Positions 46,290 to 57,932 of a stretch of 64,000 nt of DNA are shown here, piece after piece. Position 1 is the stretch's first letter; each line of letters starts with the position of its first letter. This DNA is from Semisulcospira habei (lineage: Eukaryota; Mollusca; Gastropoda; Semisulcospiridae), in the NCBI GenBank assembly GCA_036245525.1, contig BTPG01000003.1:194227127-194291126 (forward strand), in the 5' to 3' direction. Position numbers and translations under genes: made by a program. The notes under the pieces were generated by a model. It did no database searches and was not told the origin of the DNA. It worked only from the letters and a program-made list of their open reading frames with translations.

Positions 46290-46650
46290 CAAAAGATCCA
46301 CGTCTTGCAGAATCTGTTGTACAGCTGTCACGAGTTTTCCCACGCCGTTTGATACCTTAGTCTTCAACTGCAGCACTACAAGGTTCCCACAAGCTTTCGA
46401 CCCCATCCTAGAGTCTTTCTCTGCCGATCCAGTAAGCGAACACGCTCGGGTCGACGTCGACGTCCGCCCGATGAACCTTTGCAAAAATTGCTGTAGGGCT
46501 CTCAAGAGTTTTCGACCCCATCTCGGAGTCCTCCTGAGATGGTATTTTATACAGACTCCGAGGTGGAGCTCGAAAACTCTACAACATATTCAAAATCAAG
46601 GAACATTTCTTCTAAAATTACATCTTCACTGCCAGTGCACGCACTTTGCG
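46290..46650. other. Unclassified; possible diverged repeat
   Basis: CTTGCAGAATCTGTTGTACA and GAGTTTTCGACCCCATCT have partial relatives at 57238-57300 (CTTGCAGAATCTGTTTAAGG). No gene. Confidence 0.4.
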
Positions 46651-46651
46651 T

Positions 46652-46864
46652 TTAACTCATTCTACCCCAGACACACCACAGCAAGATATTAATTGACCAT
46701 GATAGTTCAAGGGTGATGCCAAAATAGCTTGGCTCCTATAGGCGCCAAGCTATTCTGGCATCACCCTTGAACTATCATGGTCGATCTGTGTCCTGCACTG
46801 CACTACACTCTTCAGAGGACAACGCAAAATTTGGGGATTTCCGTCTTGGGGTACAATGAGTTAA
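46652..46864 (+). repeat. P1 variant, complete (gene 4 intron)
   Basis: TTAACTCATTCTACCCCAGA to TTGGGGTACAATGAGTTAA, 213 bp; the same subtype as 32989-33192 but with GGCTCCTATAGGCGCC core. Confidence 0.83.
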
Positions 46865-46872
46865 GAAAGTTC

Positions 46873-47070
46873 TTAACCCATTTTTACCACAACGCACTAC
46901 AGCAGGAGGTTGATTGACCATGATAATTCAAGGGTAGTGTTAGATTAGATTGGCGCCAAGCTAATCCGGCACAGGCGCCAAGCTAATACGGCACTATATC
47001 GTTAAAATATCATGGTCGATCCATCTCCTGCAGCTGGTACATAACAGTTAGGAGACACAAAATTGGGAAA
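46873..47070 (+). repeat. P1 element, hairpin scrambled (gene 4 intron)
   Basis: TTAACCCATTTTTACCACAA start only 9 bp after the previous element. GGCGCCAAGCTAAT occurs twice in the right arm, so the centre was rearranged. A C-type end (GGGCCTCATGAGGATTTG) follows. Confidence 0.65.
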
Positions 47071-47259
47071 TGCGGACGCAACTGCAGGGCCTCATGAGGA
47101 TTTGTTTCTTGCATTTGGGTGATGTTTGTAAAGCTCTTTTTGTTCTCACTCAGAGAAGTTGATTACACTTGGAGATGGTATTTTTTCTTCAGTGAAGACT
47201 GCTGGTGTGGAACTTACAATTTACGATCTAGAGCCGGATGGTCTAAGGTCACAGACCAC

Positions 47260-49006
<1,747 letters not shown>

Positions 49007-49136
49007 AGACACACAGACCTTTCTTCGTAACAGACTTGAAGCTCGTCCCTGCCTCTGGACGCAGGTTGTGTTTTTGAAATCATCGTAAATTCAACGCCAA
49101 AGGTCCCAAGCCGAAAGCATAGATTTTTTCAGAAAA

Positions 49137-49257
49137 AGGCATAGATCCTCATGAGCCCCGCAACTGTGTCGGGGGAAGGGGGTGGGGGGGGGTCATGAGG
49201 ATCCATACCTCTTGCGGTCGGGTGGTGCTCAATTTTTTTCAGCAGTGAACGAGTTAA
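49137..49257. repeat. C foldback, centre expanded with G-run
   Basis: GGCATAGATCCTCATGAGCC and TCATGAGGATCCATACCTCT around GGGGGAAGGGGGTGGGG; end CAGCAGTGAACGAGTTAA. Confidence 0.6.
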
Positions 49258-49320
49258 TAGAATGGAATATTTCAACAAGAAAATGTAACAGGAGGGCCCA
49301 TAGGGAGCAGCAGGCAAGGT

Positions 49321-49400
49321 TTAACTCATTCGAGACGTGCCGCCTACGGATACTTGGCTTACGCCGCGTATCCGGAGGCGGCACGTCTCGAATGAGTTAA
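49321..49400. repeat. D palindrome, TTAA to TTAA, 80 bp (gene 4 intron)
   Basis: TTAACTCATTCGAGACGTGC to GCACGTCTCGAATGAGTTAA, a near-perfect palindrome end to end (centre TTGGCTTACGCCGCG). Confidence 0.85.
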
Positions 49401-49544
49401 AACAATTCCATAAACGTGCAGTGAAGAGAATAGTGGAACGTTGAAACCTTGGTCAGTTTTGAACTTTCAAAAACATTATTGCCCTACACCTCATGAAAAA
49501 TCCATATTTTTCACATACACACACAACATATGACTGGCATGTAC

Positions 49545-49604
49545 CTGCAGATGATTGTTGATGTTGTTGGGATCCCTGTTCATCATATCCTGCTGGTCTG
49601 CCAT
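49545..49604 (-). CDS. Caveolin gene 4, coding exon 1
   Basis: Twenty codons: MADQQDMMNRDPNNINNHLQ, ending CAG|GTACAT, phase 0. The 5' flank (49605-49690) closely matches the flank of gene 5, including the run GGGCTGTTGGTTCTGAGA next to the start codon, so the start is well supported. The intron to 45773 is 3771 bp and contains a large L2-type LINE fragment and (ATT)n and (GT)n tracts. Confidence 0.88.
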
Positions 49605-49714
49605 GATGCTGGGCTGTTGGTTCTGAGATCACGTAAATTCAAAGACGTCCTGCCTCGTCAATGCTCTCCTCCTGTCTGATCTTCAGAAGAGTTTAGCATA
49701 GAATCCTGCAAAGT

Positions 49715-49720
<6 letters not shown>

Positions 49721-49802
<82 letters not shown>
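49721..49802 (-). repeat. (AC)n microsatellite in the gene 4 promoter region
   Basis: 82 bp of AC, 117-198 bp upstream of the gene 4 start codon; absent at the same place in gene 5. Confidence 0.95.
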
Positions 49803-49805
<3 letters not shown>

Positions 49806-49857
49806 TGCACGTTTGAGCGCGAGCAAACTGCGTCGATCACCTATCTTGTTACCTACT

Positions 49858-49948
49858 TTAACCCTTTGGCTGTCGGTAGCTTGTTTGATCGAGGTGATTC
49901 CTGCAGGAATCACCTCGACCAAACACGCTACCAACAGGCAAAGGGTTT
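49858..49948. repeat. E palindromic element upstream of gene 4
   Basis: TTAACCCTTTGGCTGTCGGT, GATCGAGGTGATTCCTGCAG / GGAATCACCTCGACC, CAGGCAAAGGGTT. The homologous gene 5 flank lacks it (TTACCCCTCTTCATAG at about 58107). Confidence 0.8.
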
Positions 49949-49997
49949 GCCACCCCTAGTTACACTTTTGCACGTAGCTGACGCGGCGGACTTGGTA

Positions 49998-50525
49998 TCG
50001 TTTTGGCATCCTGTCTCGGAAGACAATAGAGTATGCGCTTGCTGGGTCAGTCACTGGAGTGACCTCTCCAGGGCGCAAGCCTGGGCGAAGTGTATGGAGA
50101 TCCTGGGGTGCCCAGTCGTCAAGATCCCCCTCTCGGCCTCGCTGATGTATCCAAAGGAATGCAAAGCAGTACGTTTGGCACCAGTTTGGCTGCAGGAGCT
50201 GCCAGAACAGTGCGTGAATACAGGCAGCTGTCTGCCTTCGGGGCTCCACTCCTGATTTGAAGGGTTTACTCCCCCACATTTGGCCGTTGGATCCAACCTG
50301 ATCTCCTCCGTCCTCTAGCCGTTGGCTGTCAGAAACAGCTCATCCGCCTAGTGGTGCAATGTGAACACCACCCCCTCACGTGGTTTAGCCCACCAGATGA
50401 GGTGGTTTGCCAGGGTGTGGCGCTTGGAGCCAGCACGTGAGAGATTAAGGAGATGGATGAGGACCAGTGATGCCCGTCCGTCCTATGTAGGACGCAGCTG
50501 CCGAACAGCAAAGGGGCCCCCTACA
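49998..50525 (-). repeat. Repeat Q, copy 2 (inverted)
   Basis: GGCATCCTGTCTCGGAAGAC to CTGCCGAACAGCAAAGG. Nearly identical in sequence to 39460-39990 on the other strand. Absent from the homologous gene 5 flank, which marks it as an insertion. Confidence 0.82.
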
Positions 50526-50699
50526 CCCCTTGGTATATGATTGATATAATTCACGGGGATGTGGTATTATAGTTCATGTCATTCATATGCAAAAGCAATT
50601 AGCATGAAGGGTATTGGCGAAAGCATTCATCACCAGAGGTGAAATATTGAAAACCTGTATAGTCACCCCATATAGATCTCCACACAACCCCAAGCCCTT

Positions 50700-51190
50700 C
50701 ACCCACATCACGACGCAAAACACATCTTTGTCTTATAAAATCCGCCATGTCTTCTTATCAAGGGGTGGAGGGTTTATGTAGCAGAATTTGGGTCCTGTTA
50801 TAAATTAAACATGGTAACAGACAAACGTGTGCTAATACTAATTCTTCTTGGCAACAGTACTGCGCAGATGTCAGAGCAAAGTATCCCTGACCCGTCCCTC
50901 CACCCTCCTATTTAAAAAAAAAGAAAACAAATGATATGGATTTTGAATTTATGGTGTTTTTTATAATGTTTTGTTTTGTTTGTTTGTTTGTTTGTTTGTT
51001 TGTTTGTTTGTTTGTTTGTTTGTGTGTTTTGTTGTTTTTTTTTAAAGCCGGACGACTATCCCAGTGGACTGTCGCCTGTACTTCCTTCCCCCACCCCACC
51101 CCACCCATTACCTCCACCGCCGCCACCCCAAACCTCCCTCTTCCTGTTGTTTGACTTTTTGAAGGCTGGAAAGTAACATATCAGCCGCTG
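50700..51190. other. No gene seen; (GTTT)n at 50969-51030
   Basis: TTTG repeats followed by C-rich sequence (CCCCACCCCACCCCACCC at 51090). Confidence 0.5.
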
Positions 51191-51198
51191 TTGCCCCT

Positions 51199-51410
51199 TT
51201 AACCCATTCAGCCCTGACGCACTACAGCAGGAGATGGGTCGACCATGATAATTCAAGAGTAGTGCCAGATTAGCTTGGCGCCTGTCGGCGCCAAGCTAAT
51301 CTGGCACTACCCTTGAATTATCATGATCGATCCATCTCTTGCAACAGGTGCACAGTCGTTAGATGACGCCTCAAAAATGTGAGAAATACGTGCGTCGGGC
51401 TGAATGAGAT
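51199..51410 (+). repeat. P1 foldback element, nearly complete
   Basis: TTAACCCATTCAGCCCTGAC to CGGGCTGAATGAGATAG; the right TTAA is mutated. Perfect GGCGCCTGTCGGCGCC core and only a few stem mismatches. Confidence 0.85.
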
Positions 51411-51671
51411 AGTAATTTAATTTAAATTTCCCCTTACGCTGCTGAAATGTGTTTGGCTAAATCGCTTGAATATTTTCAACCAAAACTGTTCTCCTGTTCA
51501 CCTGCATGACTTGTAAACTGTGCGTTGTATGTGTTTGTCTGTGTTGATGTGCAAGATGAGCAAAGACAATTTGCATTTCCATTTAAATGTAGGTCAGTTT
51601 GAGTAGTACGCGCGCCAACACACCGCGGTATCGGCTAGAAGGCGCACAGGTCTCTGGTTCCCATGGGGATG

Positions 51672-51780
51672 CCCGGTGAACAAAAGGTCCTCGGGCCAAC
51701 GTCAGCCTTAGCTGGCCCGCGCACTGCCGTGCTCGGGCCAGCTAAGGCTGACATCGACTCGAGGACCTTTTGCTCACCAA
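51672..51780. repeat. F palindrome, most complete ends
   Basis: GAACAAAAGGTCCTCGGGCC ... AGCTGGCCCGCGCACTGCCG ... CTCGAGGACCTTTTGCTC. About 50-bp stem with GGCCAGC in place of GGCCCAC. Confidence 0.78.
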
Positions 51781-51885
51781 ATGTTTTTTTTTTTTTTTTC
51801 GTCACAATTCTACATAATATGCAATCACGCTACAGAACTGCAATCACGCTATCACGACGAGCGCAATCTACCCTTTTTTGGGGAT

Positions 51886-52065
51886 GTATCTTTATGATAA
51901 TTGACGATTTCCGGAAATCAGAAATAGGCCAAAAATGCACGTATTTTGACGCGTGCAGTCTACACTTTTTTTCACGTATCATGATAATTGACAATTTCCG
52001 CAAATCAGAATTAGGCAAAAAATGCACTTATTATGACGCAAAAGGTTATCGCATGTTTGTCCGAG
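51886..52065 (+). repeat. Two-copy 87-bp tandem repeat
   Basis: ATGATAATTGACGATTTCCG at 51894 and ATGATAATTGACAATTTCCG at 51981, each followed by AAATCAGAA and AAAATGCAC. Confidence 0.7.
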
Positions 52066-52437
52066 CTTCAAGTCCACTATTTTCGCTGAAATTCGTGCAA
52101 TTTTGAACTTCTACTGATTTCCGTTCAACATCAATCTATCAATTAACCAAACAACATCCCGTCGAAGAGCGGGTTAAAACAGTGCTTCAATTATAGGCAC
52201 ACAAACAATTTGCCGCTTATCTTGATTTTGACAATAGTAAGTGACTCTCAAACACACTTCCGATCACCAAAGAAAATATAAGAAGCAAATAATTACTTGT
52301 TTGTATGACTATTTTGAAAAGAAAGAGAGTTGTGTTGTAAATGTCTTTTCTAAGCGTTTTTCTTTCTTAGTTGGGAGGCTCTGCATTTTGCACGCTTGGC
52401 AGTCACCGTTTTGGTCTTTTTTGTTTTTTAAACAACT

Positions 52438-52439
<2 letters not shown>

Positions 52440-52529
<90 letters not shown>

Positions 52530-52580
52530 CAGAGAGAGAGAGAGAGAAAGAGAGAGAGACAGAGAGAGAGAGACAGAGAC

Positions 52581-52639
<59 letters not shown>

Positions 52640-52658
52640 GACAGACAGATAGACGGAC

Positions 52659-52689
<31 letters not shown>

Positions 52690-52711
52690 GACACAGAAAG
52701 AGAGAGAGAGA

Positions 52712-52765
<54 letters not shown>

Positions 52766-52867
52766 CAGGGAGAGAGACAGAGACAGAGACAGAGACAGAG
52801 ACAGAGAGACACAGCGACAGCGACGGAGAGACAGAGACAGACAGACAAACAGACAGAGACAGACTGA

Positions 52868-52956
<89 letters not shown>

Positions 52957-52960
52957 AAGA
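52440..52960 (+). repeat. (GA)n / (GACA)n tract, about 520 bp
   Basis: Mixed GA, GACA, GACAGA arrays. Long open frames on both strands are repeat translations. Followed by an ACAAACAA-rich zone to 53090. Confidence 0.95.
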
Positions 52961-53099
52961 CCGAAGAGAACCAACGAACAACCAAACTAACAAACAACCA
53001 AACAAACGAACAACAAACAAACCAACAAACAAACAATTAAAACAATTAAACAAACAAAGAAAACAAGCAAACAAACAAAAATCAATCGTTCTTTCGTTC

Positions 53100-53430
53100 T
53101 TTTAATACACAAAAGGCATGCTGGATTGTCACGGAGGAGATTTTATTTACACACTGTACATACTGCGTCGCCTAGTTCAGAGTTTGTAGCGTAAATAACA
53201 TATATCACAGTTATCACAATATCACCACATACAGTTGAAAGTAATGTACTAGAGAAATGTGTGCTGGAAGGTGATTTTGGACATTATACATTTGTAAGAT
53301 CCACAATGACAGAACAGCACACACCCGATGGCCTTTTTGTCTTTTGGGCCGGACGCTTAACACCTTCGAGTAACTGCATCATTCGAGTTGTGACTACTTG
53401 ATTCTAGATTGCATTGCAAGCGCGTTCTTA
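53100..53430. other. No gene; K palindrome arm
   Basis: GTGTGCTGGAAGGTGATTTT GGACATTATACA..GTAAGATCCACAATGACAGA..CAGCACACACC at 53259-53327 is a decayed K inverted repeat. Confidence 0.45.
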
Positions 53431-53436
53431 TAATGT

Positions 53437-53541
53437 TTAACTAATTCAACGCGCACCGCATCAATGGCTGCGGAAATGTCATATAGCAACGTTAATCGAC
53501 ATTTCCGAAGTTACTGATAACTGACGCTTTGAATCAGTTAA
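53437..53541. repeat. TTAA-bounded palindrome, separate family
   Basis: TTAACTAATTCAACGCGCAC; inner GCGGAAATGTCATATAGC / TTAATCGACATTTCCGAA; GACGCTTTGAATCAGTTAA. Same architecture as D but a different sequence. Confidence 0.6.
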
Positions 53542-53665
53542 ATGTCTAGTGTACATGTATACAACTCGTGACTTCTCGTTGACGAAGCAAAGTATCTTTC
53601 AAATAGACTGACACAATGACGTGTGACCAGGTATGTTTGAAGTAATTTATTATTATGTAATTTAT

Positions 53666-53878
53666 TTAACCCATTCAGCCCTGACGCACTACAGAAGAAG
53701 ATGGGTCGACTATGATAATTCAAGGGTAGTGCCAGATTAGCTTGGCGCTCTCGGCGTAAAGCTAATCTGGCACTGCCCTTGAATTATCATGGTCGATCCA
53801 TCTCCTGCAACTGGTGCATAGTCATTAGATGACGCTTCCAAGATTTGTGAAATACGTGCGCCGGGCTGAATGAGTTAA
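53666..53878 (+). repeat. P1 foldback element, complete
   Basis: TTAACCCATTCAGCCCTGAC to CCGGGCTGAATGAGTTAA. 160 bp past the gene 5 stop codon. Confidence 0.85.
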
Positions 53879-54037
53879 TAGTTGTAGAAGTACTGTTTTG
53901 TTTAGTTTTTGATTTGATTTTTTTTTTTCGAATAGGGATGGACGACTTGGATTGCAAACACTTTGGGCCATGTCGGCTGAGAAAAAAATTTCAAAGCAGC
54001 AAACTTTCGAAAATATGGCCATGGCGCCCTGGCCATC

Positions 54038-54370
54038 TTAAGCGTTCTTCACGACAATATTGCTGAGACAAAGACCGCATGTTTCGCAGATGGGACCCAT
54101 GCAACATTGCAGGCAGGTACCGAAGAATTTCTGCAGGAACCCGCAGTTGATCATGTAAGCCCGGAGACATGGTGTCAGCTGCCAGACATGCGTGAAGGTG
54201 ATCTGGGCGAACTCGCATCCCCAGCAAAGAGCGAGAGGCACGCCGCAGAGACAGGCCAGGATGTTGTAGCAGCAGTTCTTGGAACAGGTGAAGCACTTGT
54301 ACGACAAGCGCCACACGCAGTCCGCGCTGTGCTGACCGTCTGGCTCGGCCAGGACATCTTCAAAGGCCAC
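54038..54370 (-). CDS. Caveolin gene 5, coding exon 2 (cysteine-rich caveolin)
   Basis: Encodes 110 residues from VAFEDVLAEPDGQHSADCVW to LCLSNIVVKNA then TAA. It has the same domain order as gene 3, 17 cysteines and the acceptor TCTTCTCTAG. The spliced product is 130 aa. The stop codon is followed at once by sequence rich in GGCC/GGCGCC. The C-terminal VKNA is shared with gene 2 rather than with genes 3 and 4. Open ORFs on the opposite strand across this exon are shadows of its high GC and lack of stop codons. Confidence 0.94.
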   Translation of the reverse strand: MAFEDVLAEPDGQHSADCVWRLSYKCFTCSKNCCYNILACLCGVPLALCWGCEFAQITFTHVWQLTPCLRAYMINCGFLQKFFGTCLQCCMGPICETCGLCLSNIVVKNA

Positions 54371-54596
54371 CTAGAGAAGAGAAATAAAAACGTATGACAG
54401 ACGGTTAGATAAGAGAAAGAAAACGAGATTTACACACAATACTGATCAGCCACGTTGGCGGAGCCTAAGCAAGCAGCGACTGAGTCACGTACAAGGGGAA
54501 TGTGACACCGCACCGTATATCGATTTAGGGTAAAACACTCTCAAAAAATGGTATGAATAAAATAAATGATGCCTTTGTAATTCACTATAAATCCCT

Positions 54597-54677
54597 CGCG
54601 CTCAGTTCGACCGATAAAAGGCTCGCTAAAGCTCGAAAAAATGCGAGCTTTAGCGAGCCTTTTATCGGTCGAACTGA
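54597..54677. repeat. G palindrome (gene 5 intron)
   Basis: CTCAGTTCGACCGATAAAAG, GCTCGCTAAAGCTCG, loop AAAAAATG, then the exact return to CGGTCGAACTGAATAG. A near-perfect 36-bp stem. Confidence 0.85.
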
Positions 54678-54689
54678 ATAGTCGTGATT

Positions 54690-55180
54690 CATTCTGCGCA
54701 TCGGAAGGTCAATCATAATATAATCTCTATGTGCCCACTTCATATTTTTTCCCCTTATTTGACACATGTATTGCTATATTGTATAACAAGCAAATTAATT
54801 ATTTATGAGCTTGCTCGATATACTTTCCTCCCCGAAAAGCTTTGCGGCCCTGGCCCGCAAAGTTGTTGATGGATTCTCGAGCCAGGGTCTAACGAAATAA
54901 ATCACACAAAAAAATGTTCTGCAGCAACACTAATGCATCCTTTTCAACTATGACAACGTTAACACTTTGATTAATTTTAAACTTGCCGTTCTTCACCAAT
55001 TCCGAAGATACTTTTTTCGTCCGTGTCTCTGTCATCGTGTGCTTCGGCACTCGCATTGAACGTTAAAACCCGTAACAAGCGATGCAAAGAGTACAAAAGG
55101 CTAAAGACACTAACCTGTAACTTGAAACCTTCTTTGTTGTAGGTATGTAACGCAAACTAGAGTCGCGAAAAGCAACATTC
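54690..55180. other. Gene 5 intron, no feature seen
   Basis: AT-rich; GGCCCTGGCCCGCAAAGTT at 54846 is shared with 26412. Confidence 0.4.
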
Positions 55181-55621
55181 TAAACTAAAACAAGATGGGA
55201 TAAAGTCTCTTCTATATGAGAGCTGTCCTCGCTGTCAATGGTCTCTACCTTTTGTCTTTGACCTGATTCTGATGTTGAATTATCTCCTATTGAAAAAGTC
55301 TCACAGATCTGCCAATGGGTCAGTGAGTTCTATAAGGGGCGCAGGACATACGCCTCATTTATTTTTTCAAACGTCATTTGTCATGACGTAAGTTTTAGTT
55401 TTTACGTAATTATATATTTTAAGTGATGTGAGTTTCACTTTCGCTTCATAGGCTTGAGAAAATGGTTACAATACTAAAACTTCACCTTACAATTTCAGTC
55501 TTGCTGTAATTTGTGTGAAAGCAGGTTGACTTTACCTAGCTACTAAGTACACGGGTCACCTGCAAGCTCTTCCGAAAGCGTGTCGATGTGTGTGTGCGTG
55601 TTAGTGCGTGCATGCTCAAAA

Positions 55622-55688
55622 CATCTCCAAGAGGCATAGATACTCATGCGCCTGGAGGGCGCACGAGAATATATTCCTCCTTGAGATG
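55622..55688. repeat. C-type hairpin inside repeat M
   Basis: CATCTCCAAGAGGCATAGAT, GCGCCTGGAGGGCGC centre, TCCTCCTTGAGATGCG. Confidence 0.7.
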
Positions 55689-55694
55689 CGCGCA

Positions 55695-55697
<3 letters not shown>

Positions 55698-55786
<89 letters not shown>

Positions 55787-55787
55787 T

Positions 55788-55878
<91 letters not shown>
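55698..55878 (+). repeat. (GT)n(GA)n compound microsatellite
   Basis: About 80 bp GT then 95 bp GA, inside repeat M. Confidence 0.95.
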
Positions 55879-55884
<6 letters not shown>

Positions 55885-56924
55885 GTGTCATATTTAGAGT
55901 ATTATGCCAGTGTCTGCGTGGTGACGGAGTAGCCTCTTTTACGTCACCGACACTGTCTGACTTTCTCTATAAGTAAAGGTATTTTAGTGTTTTAATTCTT
56001 TTCTGATAAGAATTAGTTTTTACTTAAGAAGTTGAAAGGATACAAAGCTGGCTAACAAACTTATCCAATATTTTTCTCCAAACTAGCTATATGCAAAAGT
56101 TCAAGTAAATATGACAAAAATTACGGACTCTAATCTGGGTCAACCGACATCCTATAAACGGTTGTTTATGTCTTTAATGAGACATGCAATTACAATATGC
56201 TCGGATGTTCTCTTAGCCACCACTTAAGGAAGTATTTCGCCAAGTTTCAAGCTTGTGTGTACAGAAATATCGGAGATTCTCTTGTTTATATATACATACA
56301 CACATACATACATACGTACATACATACATACATACATACGCACATACGGCGCTTCCCGCCAAATGTACGTTCAGCAGCGAGGTTAGCGTAACTAGACATG
56401 ACGTAACTATTATCGTGGTTACTTCAATTGTTAGAGTTTTAGCCTGCCCGCCTTTGACATCATGGACATGCTATCAAATTGGCCCAACAGCTACCTGTCC
56501 TAAAAAGTCCCTTCTATAAATAGAAGGGACTTAAAAAAAAACCAACAACATCGAAACTGTATTAGCGTAGAAGGTAGACGGAACAGACAAACGCTCAAAA
56601 TCACTCAACACAGTTATCTCCCTTGCGTCAACATAACTGTCGTCTGCTTCACATATCGCCTATAGTGGAGTCATGTTTTCTTTTTTGTTCGCTACTAATT
56701 TTTTTTTCATTTTCAAGTTAATATCCACATTGCTGCTATGGGTGTTTTATTGCTAAACTTTGCTTATGAATTAAACTGAATTAAAATCGTTTTGTGATTA
56801 TGCATATGTTTTGTTTTGGTGTGCATTATAGTCTCGGTGTGCAAACCTAAAATGGTCGCACAGAGTGGAGGGGTTCGAAGCGAAGGTAAATGTTTTGTTT
56901 TGTACTGAGTACATATATTATATT

Positions 56925-57090
56925 GAGCAGCAATTTGCTTGATATAGTGCCGAAAACAGACAGATGTGATTACTTGACCCGATCAAAATGTCCTCGTCGT
57001 ACCGACTCGGACATTTTGATTCGGGTTTCGTAACCACATCTGCCTGTTATCGGCACTATATCAAGCAAAATGCTGCTCAATATAATATAA
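56925..57090. repeat. J palindrome, about 165 bp (gene 5 intron)
   Basis: ATATTATATTGAGCAGCAAT, TTGCTTGATATAGTGCCGA.. and GACAGATGTG.. on the left; the return CACATCTGCCTGTTATCGGC, ACTATATCAAGCAAAATGCT, GCTCAATATAATATAATG on the right; centre AATGTCCTCGTCGTACCGAC with GGACATTTTGATTCGGG. Arms about 75 bp with few mismatches. Confidence 0.82.
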
Positions 57091-57127
57091 TGTATGACAT
57101 GCAACCATGGTCGTTCTAACAGGACGA

Positions 57128-57232
57128 GCTATTTACCTACGAGCAAAAGAAACGCGACATTTTTGGAATCATCGGAAAGACTAAAGTGTTTTCGAAGATT
57201 CCAAAAATGTCGCGTTTCTTTTGCTCGCCAGT
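57128..57232. repeat. H palindrome (gene 5 intron)
   Basis: CGAGCAAAAGAAACGCGACA..TTTTTGGAAT against ATTCCAAAAATGTCGCGTTT..CTTTTGCTCG, loop about 40 bp containing GGAAAGACTAAAGTG. Confidence 0.8.
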
Positions 57233-57234
57233 AT

Positions 57235-57860
57235 ACCTTGCAGAATCTGTTTAAGGGCTAACAGGAGCTTCCAATCTTATCTGGAGATCTTTCTCAGGTG
57301 GAACAAAATAGACACATATAGGGTGGTTGGAAAGCTATCGTCAATCCCACAGCAGATTCTTCAAGGTATCTTTCTTTCTAACAGCCAGCGACAAAATAAT
57401 GAGCAATACCCAGGCTCTATTGTCATCATGTAGCACGGGAGTGTCCTTCGTACAAACAAGAAGTTGATATAACACTCATCCTTGCGTTCTCCCGAGTAAC
57501 CGGTCAGACTTTTCACAGATAAAGATTAGAAAATTGGTCCGACAAAATACGTCGATTATTTGTCAAAAAATTAAAACAAAAGTCCGTCAGTAATTCCACG
57601 GTAGATGTCTGCACTGGGCGAGTTATCATTGAAAAATCCGGTTTGACCAACAAACAAAGAAAAAAAAAACTCTTGGGATTTTTTTTTCAAATGTTTGCTA
57701 CTCTGAGATTTTGGACCTTCCGGCCGAATGTTCTAAGTCAAAGAGCAGCACAAAATAAAAATTATGCCAAACAGCCCATTCCAAGCCGAATACGCGTGGG
57801 GGGGGGGGGGGGAGGGTCACAAAAATAAAAATATGTTTACACATTCAAACAGAGTATGAC
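57235..57860. other. Gene 5 intron, no gene seen
   Basis: Partial relative of 46290-46400 at its start; G-run at 57798-57812. Confidence 0.4.
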
Positions 57861-57872
57861 ATAGACAAATAC

Positions 57873-57932
57873 CCCCAGATGGTTGTTGATGTTGTTGGGA
57901 TCTCTGTTCGTCATATCCAGTTGATCCGTCAT
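57873..57932 (-). CDS. Caveolin gene 5, coding exon 1
   Basis: Twenty codons: MTDQLDMTNRDPNNINNHLG, ending GGG|GTATTT, phase 0. The donor is weaker than that of gene 3 but the position is identical. The intron to 54370 is 3502 bp and contains a copy of repeat M, (GT)n and (GA)n tracts, and long palindromes. Confidence 0.86.

Larger units (their letters stand above)
49605..49960 (-). promoter_or_regulatory. 5' flank / presumed promoter of caveolin gene 4
   Basis: About 90 bp next to the start codon are conserved with gene 5 (57933-58018). Similarity resumes beyond an (AC)n tract at 49721-49802 (GCGCGAGCAAAC here, GCGCGAGCCAAC in gene 5). This is direct evidence that the duplication included the upstream region. 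The (AC)n and an E-type foldback at 49858-49948 are extra in gene 4. I see no clear TATA box. Confidence 0.55.
55187..56534 (+). mobile_element. Repeat M, copy C (gene 5 intron)
   Basis: AAACAAGATGGGATAAAGTC to a terminal 28-bp palindrome at 56506-56533 (AAGTCCCTTCTATAAATAGA AGGGACTT). High similarity to 42993-44515 outside the microsatellites; lacks the Q piece and the inverted right end. Confidence 0.75.

Noticed and set aside
52241..53074. Open frames over 200 codons on both strands (Arg-Glu, Ser-Leu, Cys-Val type)
   Set aside because: Pure translations of (GA)n/(GACA)n repeats, open in several frames at once with no domain or splice signal. The same applies to frames at 15943-16205, 39741-40303, 41711-42316, 43426-43785 and 60478-61036.
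54597..54677. Conserved miRNA gene
   Set aside because: Size is right but the stem is almost perfectly paired and one arm recurs at 24676, which fits a foldback repeat; no mature sequence recognised.
56506..56533. Helitron 3' terminal hairpin at the end of repeat M
   Set aside because: There is a palindrome, but no CTRR after it and no 5' TC start at the other end; inverted ends in copy B argue for a different class.
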